Positions 1 through 11,220 of a stretch of DNA of 64,000 bases are shown here, piece after piece. The translations under genes and the position numbers were made by a program. The notes beneath the pieces were generated by a model that had not been told where the DNA came from, searched no databases, and was given only the letters and a program-made list of their open reading frames with translations. How positions within the stretch are numbered: position 1 is the first letter of the stretch; each line of letters starts with the position of its first letter. The stretch comes from Mixophyes australis (lineage: Eukaryota > Chordata > Amphibia > Anura > Limnodynastidae): contig JAVHZZ010000011.1 in assembly GCA_036250195.1 (NCBI GenBank), positions 65,647,730 through 65,711,729 on the forward strand, read 5' to 3'.

Positions 1-1412
1 GTCGTGTTCGATTAAGGTAGTGCGCCCAGGAATGGAAAAGAAGACATCCCTGTTCCGGCGAATCATTTCTTCAGTCTGTTGTCTCTGCTGAAGGGACAAG
101 GCTGGCTCTATGGGCACTTCAGACTTTTCAATGGCAGTACTCACTACCTGAGGAGAGGTTTCCTCATCATGCCAGGGTTTAAGGAGGTTCACATGATATA
201 TTTGCTCCTTCCTTCTCCTACCTAACTGGTGGACTCTGTAATTGACAGGACCGACAGCCTCTAGAACTTCATATGGACCCTGCCAATGAGCGAAAAGTTT
301 GCTTTCCTGGGTAGGAACCAGGACTAGGACATTGTCCCCAGGCTTGAAAGAACGAACAACAGCACTTTTGTCATAACTTTTCTTCTGTCGTTCCTAAGCC
401 TCTTTTACATGTTGCTGCACAATGGGCCCTATCTTTCCTAGCCTCTCATACATTTGGGACACAAATTGTACCAGATTTGGCTCCCTGGGACCTTGCTGCT
501 CCCACACTTCTTTTAACATATCCAAGATACCCCTGGGCTGTCTCCCAAACAATAACTCAAAGGGACTAAACCCTGTTGAAGCTTGAGGTACCTCACGGAT
601 GGCAAACATCAAATAGGGAATAAGAGTGTCCCAATCTTTTTTCTCTTGAGCCACTGCTTTCCTGAACATGTGCTTTAATGTGCGGTTAAAGCGTTCCACC
701 AAGCCATCTGTTTGTGGATGGTATACAGAGGTGTGAAGTGCCATAACCCCTAGCAACTGGCACATATCCTTCATCAGTTTAGACATGAATGGAGTACCCT
801 GGTCTGTGAGAATTTCTTTGGGTATTCCCAAGCGTGTAAACATCAATACAAGTTCTTTAGCTATGGTGCTGGACTTTATGTTTCGTAGGGGAATTGCCTC
901 TGGATACCTGGTTGCATAGTCAAGCACCACTAGTATATATTGGTGCCCACGTGCGGATTTTTCCAGGGGCCCCACAAGGTCCATAGCTATCCGTTCAAAG
1001 TGAACTTGTACTATTGGTATTGGAATGAGAGGTGCTCTGTACATGGGTTTGGGACAGGTTCTCTGACAAATGGGACAGGACCGGCAATACTTTTTCACTG
1101 CCATGTGTACACCGGGCCAGTAAAACCTAAGCAGAACTCGTTCCCGTGTTTTATCCTCCCCTAGGTGTCCCTACAGACATGTGTATGTGCTGCTTTTAAC
1201 ACTAGGGTTACATGGACCTGAGGAACCATTAATTGTTCTACTTTTTCCCCCTGTACATTAGCAACTCTATACAGGAAATTATTTTTAACAATAAAATATG
1301 GTATACCTTCTGCAGGCTGGGTGGCTTTCGCTACCCCATTTACCTCAGTCACACTTTTAAAGGCATGTTCCAAAGTGGCATCATTAAGTTGGTCTCTAGC
1401 AAAGTCCTGCAA
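1..1412 (-). pseudogene. Pol fragment: H2C2 zinc domain, integrase, start of reverse transcriptase
   Basis: The integrase core (1104-394) carries the DDE triad: D42 in MDLVGP, D101 in LTDQG and E137 in VERFN of the 236-residue frame. The preceding frame (1412-1161) holds the linker, and across a frameshift near 1168 it continues as GHLGEDKTRERV...YWPG, then CRSCPIC, giving the HHCC zinc domain. Past a stop near 391 the frame goes on as KSYDKSAVVRSFKPGDNVLV and FAHWQGPYEV, the usual integrase C-terminal region, and then reaches FSIPGRTTLIEHD at 60-1. That last stretch is the typical N-terminal edge of a Gypsy reverse transcriptase, so RT follows integrase. The piece is not functional because of the frameshift and stop. 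Confidence 0.85.
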
Positions 1413-2394
1413 AGGCTAGTTTGGACTGTCCATGTTTCCCTACAGTTGGATGTTTTTGTGGAACTCCTGCTGTGACTCCCAGTATGGCATTCCGGTTTGG
1501 CGGTTCCCAAAGATCGATGTCCAGATGTTGTGGATTCTTAGGCGGTTCCTTTAAGACCGGGCTTCCGACCGTTGCATCAGTTGCCGGCATGTCCGGCCGG
1601 ATCCGTTCAACGAGGACATCATTAAACAGTGGGAAGTCTCGCCCCAAAATGAGTGGATATGGGAGTTTAGGTGCTATGGCAGCTACCACCATAACAGTTT
1701 TGTCTTTGAGTGTGACTGGTAGTATTGTTCTTTCATACTCCTCTGTCATGCCATGTACGCAAAGAACTTTCACTTTGGGCAACCGAGAAGTTATGGTTTC
1801 GGGTAAAGCAGAGCTGGAAACCAATGAGAGTTCACTCCCCGAGTCAATCAAGGCCAGAACAAGGTTTTGGTTGATTAGCACAGTCACCCGGAACAAACAA
1901 GGACTTCCTGATGTGGGACTCATGGTAAAACAGCTTGAAAATGCAGGTCCAATATGTGCCACAGAACAGTCCATGGGTTCCTGTAGTTTAGGACACTCTG
2001 CCTTAAAGTGGCCTGGCTCACCACATTCAAGACACTTCAGATTAGACAGCTTTGCACCTGGCCCTCTGTCCGTAGCAGTTTTGCCATTGGGCCCTGTAGC
2101 AAGGATTGTCAAACCTGGCTTTTGGCATGGAAGCGGCTTTGGCACAAATACAGGTTCTTTAGTCATTTGCTGTAGCGCACAAAACCTTTCCACCACAGTG
2201 GCAAGCTCTTCATAAGTTTGTGGGTCTGATTGCAGAACCCACCTTTGCAAATTGCGGTTCCGCCCCCGGATGCAGTGATCTATTGCCAGAACTTCAATAA
2301 TCCGAGAAGGCGAATTCTCCTCAGGCTGCAGCCATTTCTTTGAAAATTTTTGAAAGCTCAGCCACTTGCGCTCTGACCGGTTTTTCTTTATCAT
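1396..2394 (-). pseudogene. Gag C-terminal part plus aspartic protease of the Gmr1-like element
   Basis: This 332-residue frame starts with a SCAN-like helical stretch (about residues 20-75, with RWVLQSDPQTYEELATVVER). It then has a CCHC zinc knuckle, CLECGEPGHFKAEC, at residues 121-134, and a retropepsin-like protease with active-site DSG at 184-186 and the second conserved block LILGRD near 248-253. SCAN, knuckle and protease in one frame suggests a gag-pro fusion in the intact element. The first residue is unlikely to be a true start: the frame is cut from the upstream gag piece (2816-2520) by a stop and frame change. The next frame (1412-1161) overlaps its end by 17 bases. Confidence 0.85.
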
Positions 2395-2519
2395 AGCGCC
2401 ATTGGTGATTGGTGATAGCGCTGGGCTCGGCCTGGCCCGGAAACTCCAATGCGAACCAATATCTCAGACTTTAGACACAGATAATCAGAGGCCCGTTCCT
2501 CATCTAGATCCATATAAGC

Positions 2520-2816
2520 TCACTGAGCTTCACCAGTCAGATATGGCGCCAGTCTCTCAGCCCAATCTTTAGGAGGCCATTTTGCCCTTTTTGCAAGTCT
2601 CTCGAAAGACACCAGATATGCTTCTATGTCATCAGCTGGTGACATTTTCTGGAGAACGGGACCAGGTGGTTCATTTCTGTCATGCCTCACCTGGCTTAAC
2701 TCTTCTCTTAAGAGCCTTGTGTTTTCCCCCTGTGCCTCGGCGACTTGTAGCATCTGAGCTTGCTGCTGTTGCTGCACAGAGGCCACATTCACAAGGGTTC
2801 TCAGTACTTCCTCCAT
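2520..2816 (-). pseudogene. Gag N-terminal part of the Gmr1-like element
   Basis: A 98-residue frame begins MEEVLRTLVN, contains a glutamine-rich probable coiled coil (residues about 10-45), and then ADDIEAYLVSFERLAKRAKW and WAERLAPYLTGEAQ. This is the capsid-like start of SCAN-type gag proteins. It ends at a TGA directly after GEAQ; translation past the stop continues as AYMDLDEE and ILVRIGVSGPGRAQRYH in the same style, so the stop looks like a mutation inside gag rather than its real end. The ATG at 2816-2814 lies about 45 bases inside the primer site, as expected for the gag start. Confidence 0.75.
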
Positions 2817-2860
2817 GTTGACGTCTGCGCGGGTTGGGTAGCGGAAACTTGCTTCCCGGA

Positions 2861-2880
2861 GAACCCCACTCCTGACACCA
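2861..2880 (-). promoter_or_regulatory. Primer binding site, tRNA-Leu type
   Basis: On the minus strand this reads TGGTGTCAGGAGTGGGGTTC, starting two bases after the LTR end. It is complementary to the 3' end of vertebrate tRNA-Leu including CCA, with one apparent difference. It fixes the boundary between LTR and internal region and the minus orientation of the element. Confidence 0.85.
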
Positions 2881-2882
2881 CT

Positions 2883-3503
<621 letters not shown>

Positions 3504-3505
3504 AC

Positions 3506-3830
3506 GGTGGCTAAGTGGTTAGCACTTCTGCCTCACATCGCTGGGGTCTTGAGTTCAATTCCTGACCATGGCCTTATCTGTGTGGAGTTTGTGTGGGTTT
3601 CCTCCGGGTGTTCCGGTTTCCTCCCACACTCCAAAAACATACTGGTAGGTTAATTGGCTGTTATCAAAAAAATTGACCCTAGTCTCTCTCTCTCTCTCTG
3701 TCTTTGTGTGTATGTTAGGGAATTTAGACTGTAAGCTCCAATGGGGCAGGGACTGATGTGAATGGATCTGTACAGCGCTGCAGAATCAGTTGCGCTATAT
3801 AAATAAATGATGATGAAGATGATGATATAT
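3506..3830 (+). mobile_element. tRNA-derived SINE with L2-like 3' tail
   Basis: The head carries an RNA polymerase III A box (TGGCTAAGTGG, 3508-3518) and B box (GTTCAATTC, 3553-3561) in tRNA spacing. Then come a conserved body (GTTTCCTCCGGGTGTTCC), a (CT)n patch near 3691, and a tail with TGTAAGCTCC, GGGGCAGGGACTG and TGCGCTATATAAATAAATG, closing in GATGAT repeats. The tail resembles the 3' ends of L2-type LINEs, which would supply the reverse transcriptase. A near-complete copy in reverse lies at 24928-25248, and a tail-only copy at 19596-19725. Confidence 0.85.
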
Positions 3831-4366
3831 TATACACTATATCAAAACCCCAAAGATCGAGATAAATTCTGGAATTTAGGGACTGATTTAATTTGTCTTT
3901 GAAATAATATTTTCACACTAATATTGGTAATATTTTGCCTATTCTCCTCCACAGATTATGAAGAGTATGGGGTTACGTTGTTAATTTAGTTGTGTTATTA
4001 TTTATTTTTAAATTTGTAGATTATTTTTATCATTTTGATAAAAATTTGTTTCAATCAAAAAAAGTGAATATTGTTGAAGGTTAGATTTGTTTGATTCATT
4101 GAAAAAATATTAGATGTATTTACTGTAATGAATTGAATACACAATATTCACATAAGGTGTTAATAGTCAAGGTAAAAAGTGATTATTGTTTACAAAGGGG
4201 GATGTTACGATGCACAATACATACAGACAATTAATGCAGACACAAGAAGGTTTTAATGGTCAATGACAAAATATAAAATAAAATTTAGCTAATGAGGATC
4301 TGGCTATAAATATGCACTGTTAATGTAACATTGCTATATTAAAGGAGACTATGAAGTAAGGTCCAC
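3831..4366. other. Unannotated AT-rich spacer
   Basis: No coding signal or recognisable repeat was seen. The sequence is AT-rich and carries short frames only. Confidence 0.6.
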
Positions 4367-4633
4367 TTTTTTTTTGTAAATCTCTTTTTTATTGAAAGAT
4401 TGAACAGCTTTTACAAACATATCTATTTTACATAGAACAATGCATTAAGGATATTCAAAAATATTACGTAAAGACACATATACATGAACACGATTCAACA
4501 GTAGTTCAGCATAAAGATAAAGTACCATTTAGTATTCAATAATACATCATGTAGGGATGGGGGAAAGACAAAGAGGGATAGAGAGAGGGAGAGAAAGGTA
4601 GAGCGGGAGGGGGGGGGGGAGAGTAAGGGGGGT
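4367..4633 (-). other. L1 3' UTR, poly(A) signal and tail
   Basis: The sense strand has a pyrimidine-rich block right after the ORF2 stop (a G/A-rich run on the plus strand at 4556-4632, including a run of nine or more G). It then has AATAAA at 4393-4388 and a 9-base A tail. The long C tract is opposite in base composition to the G-rich 3' UTR tract known for mammalian L1. Confidence 0.75.
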
Positions 4634-7600
4634 TCATTTATTCCACTGAGAATATAGTGGTGAATCCTTGAATTCGAGCCACTCAAACCATATGTAATGA
4701 TATTCCCTGTATTTGTCCTTTGAGGAATAGAGTATGTCGTCCATTATTCTATAGGATTCTATTCGGGCAAACCACTCTCTAATGGTAGGGATATTCGGGG
4801 ATCTCCAATGTACTGGAATCACAGCCTTTGCCGCGTTGCTAAGGTTTTTAATTGTTGATTTTTTGTATTTAGAGATTGTCATTTTATTATAATTCAATAA
4901 CCAGTATTTGGGGCAATTAGGTGGCTCAACGCCCGTAATTTCTTTAGTAATTAAAAGGACTGCATCCCAAAAAGTTCTAAGAGCTATGCAGTCCCACCAT
5001 ACATGTAACGGAGTGCCCGGCGCCGACATACATCGCCAGCACACGTTCGACATCCCAGGAACCATCCTAGCCAACAAGCTAGGACATCTATACCATCTAG
5101 TCATCACCTTATACTGTGTTTCCACCACCCGTATACTGACCGAGCTCGACTGGGTGCGTAAGAAGATATCTTTCCAATCTTGTTCAGATATCGAGCAAGT
5201 CAGCTCCCTCTCCCAGTGTCGTATGAAGGTGGGTTGTTTATTAAAGGTGTTTTCAATGAGATTACTATAGATGAGAGATAGAGTATGTCTAGGATATAGC
5301 GGAGAGGTACATAAAGATTCAAACTGTGTAAGCGGCCGCCCCACAGACTCCCGTACCTCCAAGGATCCGAGAAAATGGCGGAGCTGTATGTATCTCCAAA
5401 TCTCCGCATTCGGAAGTTTCCATTTAGATTGGAGATCGACGAAAGGTAAGACCCCAGACGCGTCCACCAGCTGGCCAACCCTGCGGAGCCCCGCCCCAAT
5501 CCAATGTCTGAACGTCTGTCTAGCAAGTCCTGGGGGAAACCCCGGGTTGTCAAATATCGGGGTCAAAGGCGAGTGTCGTGAGGAAATGTGGGGAACCGAG
5601 CGCAATCTGGCCCATCTAGCCAGAGTTGGTGTAACAGTCGGGTGAATGACTTTAGGGAGTGGGTGCAGCCATGTTGAAAATTGAAGTGCCTTGCCTACAA
5701 CGTAGCTCTCGATCCAGACCCATTGTTTGTCCAGTCTCTGTCTCGTCCAGTCCACCACCCTATTTAACATAGCCGCATCGTAATATAATGCAAAGTTGGG
5801 GAGTTGTAATCCCCCAGCGTGCTTGCGCATATAAAGTGTATCATGTTTAAACCGGGGGCGTCTACCCTTCCACACAAAATCCCTGACTGCTTTATGTAGC
5901 GTCTTAAACCAATGAGTGGGGAGGTGTATGGGGAGCGTTTGAAGCAAGTAGAGGATCCGTGGTAATACATTCATTTTAACCACATTGACTCTGCCTATCA
6001 GGGAAAAGCCTTTTGGGCACCAGTTTCTCAAGTCCCTACAAATTGAGCTTGTGATAGGAGTAAAATTGTCTTCAAAAATCTTTGTGTTGTCTTTGTTGAT
6101 AAACACCCCCAAATATTTAAGTCGTGATGGATGCCACGTGAATGAGAATGCTGGCTTCAGGCCTTCAACTACTGCCTCGGTCGCAGAGATGTTGAGAGCT
6201 ACCGATTTTGAGTAGTTAATTTTAAAGCCAGATAGCTCACCATATTGCTGAAATTCTGATAGTAAATTAGGGATCGAAACCACAGGGTTAGTGAGGATTG
6301 CCAGGAGGTCATCCGCGAAGAGGGCCAATTTAAAGCTTTTGTCCTCCATCTGTAGACCAGAGATATCAGGGTTTGCCCGGATAGAGCGGGCCAATGCTTC
6401 CATACACAAGATAAAGATCAGAGGAGACAGAGGGCATCCCTGTCTGGTACCGTTAGATATTATAATGGGTTCTGATAGTTCCCCATTTACTCTGACCCTT
6501 GCAGTTGGCTGCGTATACAAGGCGGCAATTCGAGCCATACTCCGAGGGCCTAAGCCCATGTGACTAAGTACCCCTTTCATAAATTCCCAATCTACTCTGT
6601 CAAATGCCTTTTCGGCATCTGTGGATAGTAAAACTGTTGGGATATTGGCAGTATGCGCATATTGTACTAAATTGATTATCTTAGTGGTGTTGTCCCTTGC
6701 CTCCCTCCCTGGAACAAACCCCACCTGGTCAGAGTGGATGATTTGGGTCAGATATGGTTTTAATCTATTTGCTATCAGCTTAGCGTAAAGCTTAATGTCC
6801 CCATTAAGTAGGGAGATGGGCCTATAACTAGCACATGAAGCTGGATCTTTCCCTTCTTTTGGCAATACGGTAATCTGAGCAGCTAGCGTTTGAGGGGAAA
6901 AGTGTTTCTGGGCAGAAATAGAGTTAAAGGCCTGTAGCAAGAGAGGGGCTAGCTGTGCTTTGAAAGTTTTGTAGTAAAGAATAGTGAAACCATCCGGCCC
7001 CGGGCTTTTCCCTGATGGTGTCGTCTTGATCGCCTCTTCCAGTTCCTCGATCTTAAAGGGTTCTTCTAATAATTGTATGGCATCCTCATCTAATGTGGGA
7101 AAATCTATGCGCTTAAGGTATTCTGCTATGCGAGCCTGTTTGGTCGGGTGGTTGGCTGTGTTCAGCGTGTCGAACAAATTGTAAAGCTTAGTGTAATAGG
7201 TCTGGAACGCCCCAGCAATATCAGTGGTGTGAACTAGTGTGGACCCTGCGTCTGTCTTAATCTGAGGAATATATAGTTGGGCTCTCTGTTTGCGCAGAGC
7301 ACGAGCCAGAAGCTTCCCTGGTTTATCTCCCCACTGATAAAACTGGTTCTGACATCTACGTAGGTCATGTTTAATTTTATCTGACATTAATTGGTTCAGA
7401 GTCTTCCTGGTTTCTGTCAATTCTGTCATAACAGAGGGATCTAAGAAAGATTTGTGTCGCATTTCTAGTGTCTTGATTTTTTCTAGGAGTGAGTCCCTAT
7501 ATGCTATTCTTTCTCGCTTTCTGATCGCACCCATTTGGATAAGTTTACCTCGTATAACGCATTTATGAGCTTCCCATAAAGATATCTTCGAAATGTCAGG

Positions 7601-8443
7601 GGTGTCATTAGTCTGGACATAGTCCGTAATGGCCTCTTCTATCACTGTCTTGTTATGCGCTTCCTGGATTAAGAGCTCGTTTAGCCTCCAGGTGAAAGGT
7701 CTACTACCTGTTCTGGAAATAGAGAGCGTCAGATACACCGGCGCATGGTCAGACCATGTAATCTGGCCTATAGCTACTTCTGATATCATGGGCAAATGGT
7801 TGTGAGTGAGAAAGAAATAGTCCAGTCTCGAATATGTATTATGTGGGTGCGAGAAGAAAGTATAGTCACGGTCTGTGGGATGTTTAAGACGCCATGCGTC
7901 GACCAGCTGGTGTTCGTGCAAAGTACGTCTCACCCTTCGATACAGCTTACCGGCCAATCTAGCAGATCCTGAAGATGAGTCCGTCGGTGGATGCAGAACC
8001 CAGTTGAAATCTCCGCCTGTTATGGTGATGCCCTTCTTTATCGATTCCACTTTATCCAGAAGCTTTTCTAGAAATACAGGTTGATTAGAATTCGGACCAT
8101 AGATGTTAACAAACGTATACATTTGGGAGGAGATTGTACATGTCACTGCCAGACCTCTGCCTTCTTGTAATATATGTGGGTCTATATTCTGAACAGGTAG
8201 ACGACTAGACATGAGAATTGCCACTCCCAAGGACTTGTTTCCTGCATTATCACTTGTGAAGACATACGGGAACTGGCGACTGTGCAACCTTGGAGCAAAA
8301 CCTTGTTTAAAATGAGTTTCCTGTATGAAGGCTACATCAATTTTTTTAGCTATGAGGTCGCGCAATAAACGGGACCGTTTTTCGGGGATATTCAAACCCT
8401 TGACATTAAGGGTAACACATTTGAGTCTACCCACCATTACCAA
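4634..8443 (-). CDS. L1 ORF2p: endonuclease / reverse transcriptase
   Basis: This 1269-residue frame has no stop. The endonuclease (about 1-240) shows QETH (41-44), GGDFN (143-147), SRLDYFF (205-211) and SDH (231-233). The RT (about 460-760) shows SYRPISLLN (539-547), the catalytic aspartate in STDAEKAFD (D609), NGTRQGCPLSP (664-674) and FADD (709-712). The C-terminal motif CWRC...H...C spans 1135-1152. The protein nicks target DNA and reverse transcribes the element RNA at the nick. The length fits L1 ORF2 (about 1250-1300). The start MVMVGRL puts the first endonuclease strand (CVTLNVKGLN) at residue 9, as usual. Whether it belongs to L1 proper or Tx1 cannot be settled by eye. Confidence 0.93.
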   Translation of the reverse strand: MVMVGRLKCVTLNVKGLNIPEKRSRLLRDLIAKKIDVAFIQETHFKQGFAPRLHSRQFPYVFTSDNAGNKSLGVAILMSSRLPVQNIDPHILQEGRGLAVTCTISSQMYTFVNIYGPNSNQPVFLEKLLDKVESIKKGITITGGDFNWVLHPPTDSSSGSARLAGKLYRRVRRTLHEHQLVDAWRLKHPTDRDYTFFSHPHNTYSRLDYFFLTHNHLPMISEVAIGQITWSDHAPVYLTLSISRTGSRPFTWRLNELLIQEAHNKTVIEEAITDYVQTNDTPDISKISLWEAHKCVIRGKLIQMGAIRKRERIAYRDSLLEKIKTLEMRHKSFLDPSVMTELTETRKTLNQLMSDKIKHDLRRCQNQFYQWGDKPGKLLARALRKQRAQLYIPQIKTDAGSTLVHTTDIAGAFQTYYTKLYNLFDTLNTANHPTKQARIAEYLKRIDFPTLDEDAIQLLEEPFKIEELEEAIKTTPSGKSPGPDGFTILYYKTFKAQLAPLLLQAFNSISAQKHFSPQTLAAQITVLPKEGKDPASCASYRPISLLNGDIKLYAKLIANRLKPYLTQIIHSDQVGFVPGREARDNTTKIINLVQYAHTANIPTVLLSTDAEKAFDRVDWEFMKGVLSHMGLGPRSMARIAALYTQPTARVRVNGELSEPIIISNGTRQGCPLSPLIFILCMEALARSIRANPDISGLQMEDKSFKLALFADDLLAILTNPVVSIPNLLSEFQQYGELSGFKINYSKSVALNISATEAVVEGLKPAFSFTWHPSRLKYLGVFINKDNTKIFEDNFTPITSSICRDLRNWCPKGFSLIGRVNVVKMNVLPRILYLLQTLPIHLPTHWFKTLHKAVRDFVWKGRRPRFKHDTLYMRKHAGGLQLPNFALYYDAAMLNRVVDWTRQRLDKQWVWIESYVVGKALQFSTWLHPLPKVIHPTVTPTLARWARLRSVPHISSRHSPLTPIFDNPGFPPGLARQTFRHWIGAGLRRVGQLVDASGVLPFVDLQSKWKLPNAEIWRYIQLRHFLGSLEVRESVGRPLTQFESLCTSPLYPRHTLSLIYSNLIENTFNKQPTFIRHWERELTCSISEQDWKDIFLRTQSSSVSIRVVETQYKVMTRWYRCPSLLARMVPGMSNVCWRCMSAPGTPLHVWWDCIALRTFWDAVLLITKEITGVEPPNCPKYWLLNYNKMTISKYKKSTIKNLSNAAKAVIPVHWRSPNIPTIREWFARIESYRIMDDILYSSKDKYREYHYIWFEWLEFKDSPLYSQWNK

Positions 8444-9137
8444 GCAGTTCTAAGTGATTACATGTGTACCACCACAAAGGGGAAAGAGGTATGAACCCGT
8501 AAGTAAATTGTAGTTGGGGAAAGTTAGAAAAGGTAGGGATAAGGGGGAAGGAAAGAGGGTCAGGAAGCCATAAATGCTTAAACTGAAGTATCAGTATCAA
8601 CAGAGAACTAAGAATCTTTGGCACGTTTATAAGACCGTTCCGGCAATCCATGTAGGACCGTGGTCCAGACATGACCCGGAATGTAACAGTCGGTCTTAGA
8701 GCCCTGAGGAGAACAGCAAACAGCAACAATCAAACAAACATAAATAAATGTTCCGCACCTCACCCCCAGCAGAGCCCTGGGTGATCTCAACCCAGGCCCT
8801 TGCCCAGCAGAGAGGCGCAGAACCTACACTACACGTATGTACTAACAAATCTAATTTGTGAAACATTAAGCATGAACACATAGCTTATCGAAAATACTTG
8901 AACAATATAACAGTAGAAAACTTTAGAAAAATGATGATGGGCTAAACAGATCAATAATGGACATCAGCAGTTTAGAATAGCACATTAGGGATGAAGAATA
9001 TTAAATAGACAAAAATAAAATAAGGATATTGAGGATATTCTCGCCCAAGGAAAACAATCTACAAAAGAAGGCCTTCAACAGGGTCTTAGGAGAGGTCTTC
9101 CTCCGAGGAGTGGATATTCGCACTCAGTTGTGCATAA

Positions 9138-10289
9138 TCAAGTGTTCCCTTGCGCCTGCTGATTCAAACGCTTTTGCGGTGACCGTTTAGATCTACTTGA
9201 AAGTTGGAATCTATCGTCGTGTTGTGCCTCCATTACCGGGTATAGACGTTGATGGGACTCCTGCCATTCAGCTAGAGCAATTAGTGGAATGCTCAAAGTG
9301 GAGCAGAAGTCCGGCAAGTCCGGCGGAATCCTGAGGACTGCTGACTTTCCCTCATGTGTAACTTGCAGTTGGAGCGGAAAGCCCCATCTGTACCTAATTG
9401 ATTTTTTCCGGAGCTCCTCCGTGAGGGGTTTAAGCTGCCTCCGAAATTGTAGAGTTTGCCAGGAGAGGTCTTGGAATATGTGGATTTCCTGACCGTTGAA
9501 CTCCAATCCTTGGAGACCCCTTAGCTTGCGTACAATCTCATCCTTCTGCGTGTAGTAATGGAGTCGGCATATAACATCTCTAGGCCTTTCCGTTGGGGCC
9601 CCCCTTGGGCGTAGTGCCCTATGCGCTCTGTCAAATACAATTGTATTGTCTGATGGTAATTCCAGAACCTCATTGAACACCTTTGTCAAAGCGTCCATCA
9701 GGCCCTGTGGGGGGACATCCTCCGGCAAACCCCGTATTCGTAAGTTGTTCCGACGACCCCGATTATCTAAATCATCTATCTTTTGCTGGAATCCTTGCAG
9801 AGCCTTAGCTTGTTCCGCCACCGTCTTTTCTAGAGCTGTAACACGTTCATCTCCCTTTTCCTTGTGTTCTTCAAGGGCCACCAGGCGATGGCCAATGTGG
9901 GCGATGTCTGCTTGCAGTGTGGCCACTTCTTGGTGGACAATCTCTTGCAATTTTGCTTCCAGCGCTTCAAAATCTTTTTTGGAGGGTAGCTCTTGCTTAG
10001 TCGGGAGGGACTTAAGCATTTGTAGGACTTGTGACAGATCCTGTTGTTCTGCTACCCCAGTCTTCTTCTGACGGTTTGTGTCATCCTGGCGTGTGTCAGG
10101 CGATGTTGAGCCAGAAGCAGCAGAAGGAGATGTCATCTCTGGTTCTTCCACGGCCACAGGAATTTGTAAATATGAGCGAAGATCGGAACGTTGAGGGGTC
10201 TCCTGGGGTTTTTTATGGTTTTTCTTGGCCGAGCTTTTTCGGTCTTTGCCCATCAAGGCGATCCTAAGCGTGTTCAGCGACTTGTTCAA
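9138..10289 (-). CDS. L1 ORF1p: RNA-binding chaperone
   Basis: A 383-residue intact frame. Residues 1-80 are basic and polar. About 95-175 form a heptad-rich coiled coil. An RRM starts near RGRRNNLRIRGLPED (about 178-192). A C-terminal domain carries FDRAHRALRP, DVICRLHYYTQKDEI and IRYRWGFP, matching the trimeric L1 ORF1p layout (coiled coil, RRM, CTD). It coats element RNA in the ribonucleoprotein with ORF2p. It lies upstream of ORF2 on the same strand, separated by 694 bases, longer than in mammalian L1. Confidence 0.9.
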   Translation of the reverse strand: MNKSLNTLRIALMGKDRKSSAKKNHKKPQETPQRSDLRSYLQIPVAVEEPEMTSPSAASGSTSPDTRQDDTNRQKKTGVAEQQDLSQVLQMLKSLPTKQELPSKKDFEALEAKLQEIVHQEVATLQADIAHIGHRLVALEEHKEKGDERVTALEKTVAEQAKALQGFQQKIDDLDNRGRRNNLRIRGLPEDVPPQGLMDALTKVFNEVLELPSDNTIVFDRAHRALRPRGAPTERPRDVICRLHYYTQKDEIVRKLRGLQGLEFNGQEIHIFQDLSWQTLQFRRQLKPLTEELRKKSIRYRWGFPLQLQVTHEGKSAVLRIPPDLPDFCSTLSIPLIALAEWQESHQRLYPVMEAQHDDRFQLSSRSKRSPQKRLNQQAQGNT

Positions 10290-11220
10290 AGTATAATAAT
10301 CATTGCAGGTAGTACATACTGTTGTGGTAAGATTGCCGCTATCTGCGTCTCCTCATGATTGGTCTAGGCAGCCATCCCGCAGAACGCGGCCCGCAGTCTG
10401 TTTAAAGGAATATTACAGTGTGTCCAGTGCGCCCCTGTCTGGCCAGAGAGCTAACTTCCATATAACAGACTTGAAGAATTTATGTACTTGTAGATTTTGG
10501 ATGGGTAATGTAGTAACGGAAAACTGCCACCAGATGTCAGTGTTGCTACATCAGAGTAAATGTTTCCACTGAGAGAGGCCTGTTTGCAGGTGAATCTATT
10601 CTTTCTGTGGATCTGTATTTCAAAGCTGCTATCTGTGGAGGACTAACCTCCCTCAGCCAGACAATATAGATAATTAGTTAACTTGTACCTTGAGGCCAAA
10701 GTGACAGCATCTGGAATCAAATTCTGGTCTGTGTTGTGGCAGGTGCTGAGGCGCTAGCAGGCAGATGGCTTGGTCTGCCCCGCTGGATCAGAAGAGCCGA
10801 CAGACCCTGGCATTCCCGGCAGCGCCACCGCGACCACCCACAGCCTCACCTCCGTGTTTCAGGGCAGCGCTGGAGGATCCCTCCTTCTGCTTACAAATAT
10901 CGGCAGCTGCGCCTGCAGGGCTGTCCCGCCGAGAAGGACTCCGCCTGGACCCCCGACAAACCGGAGCTGCTGGACACCCGCCGGAGAGGTAAGCCTTGGC
11001 TAGATTTGCTGGTGGTGATCAGTCTTCAGAAGACACGAGGAGGGTTAGGCCGCACTCCCGGGTATCAAATGTAGGGCAGAGCCTCGGGTGTTTGAGGGCT
11101 CAGATTGTCGCTTGGATGCACCGTGGAACAATTCTGCCCACGTGTGAATTCTCCCTGGCTTTAAAGTACCGTTCCCTCACTCCCTTAGTTCCTTACCTCA
11201 CCTTCTACCCCATTTAAAAA
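10290..11220 (-). other. Probable L1 5' leader (promoter region)
   Basis: This GC- and CpG-rich block immediately precedes ORF1 and gives way to AT-rich DNA after about 11220. Short frames in it have no recognisable products. It is assigned to the L1 from position and composition only. Confidence 0.5.

Larger units (their letters stand above)
4367..11220 (-). mobile_element. Near full-length L1-clade LINE with both ORFs open
   Basis: On the minus strand the order is a GC-rich leader (about 11220-10290), ORF1 (10289-9138), a 694-base gap, ORF2 (8443-4634), a 3' UTR, an AATAAA signal (4393-4388) and a short poly(A) tail (T run at 4367-4375 on the plus strand). ORF2 combines an AP-type endonuclease, RT and a C-terminal Cys/His motif, placing it with L1/Tx1 elements. 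The 5' end is placed only by the drop in GC content near 11220, and I found no target-site duplication, so it may be 5' truncated. The lack of stops in 1269 and 383 codons argues for a young insertion. Confidence 0.88.

Noticed and set aside
1421..2215. 264-residue plus-strand frame
   Set aside because: Antisense shadow of the gag-protease frame, which has recognisable motifs on the minus strand.
3508..3580. tRNA gene candidate (A and B boxes present)
   Set aside because: It is the head of a SINE: no complete cloverleaf, and it continues into the SINE body and tail found again elsewhere in the window.
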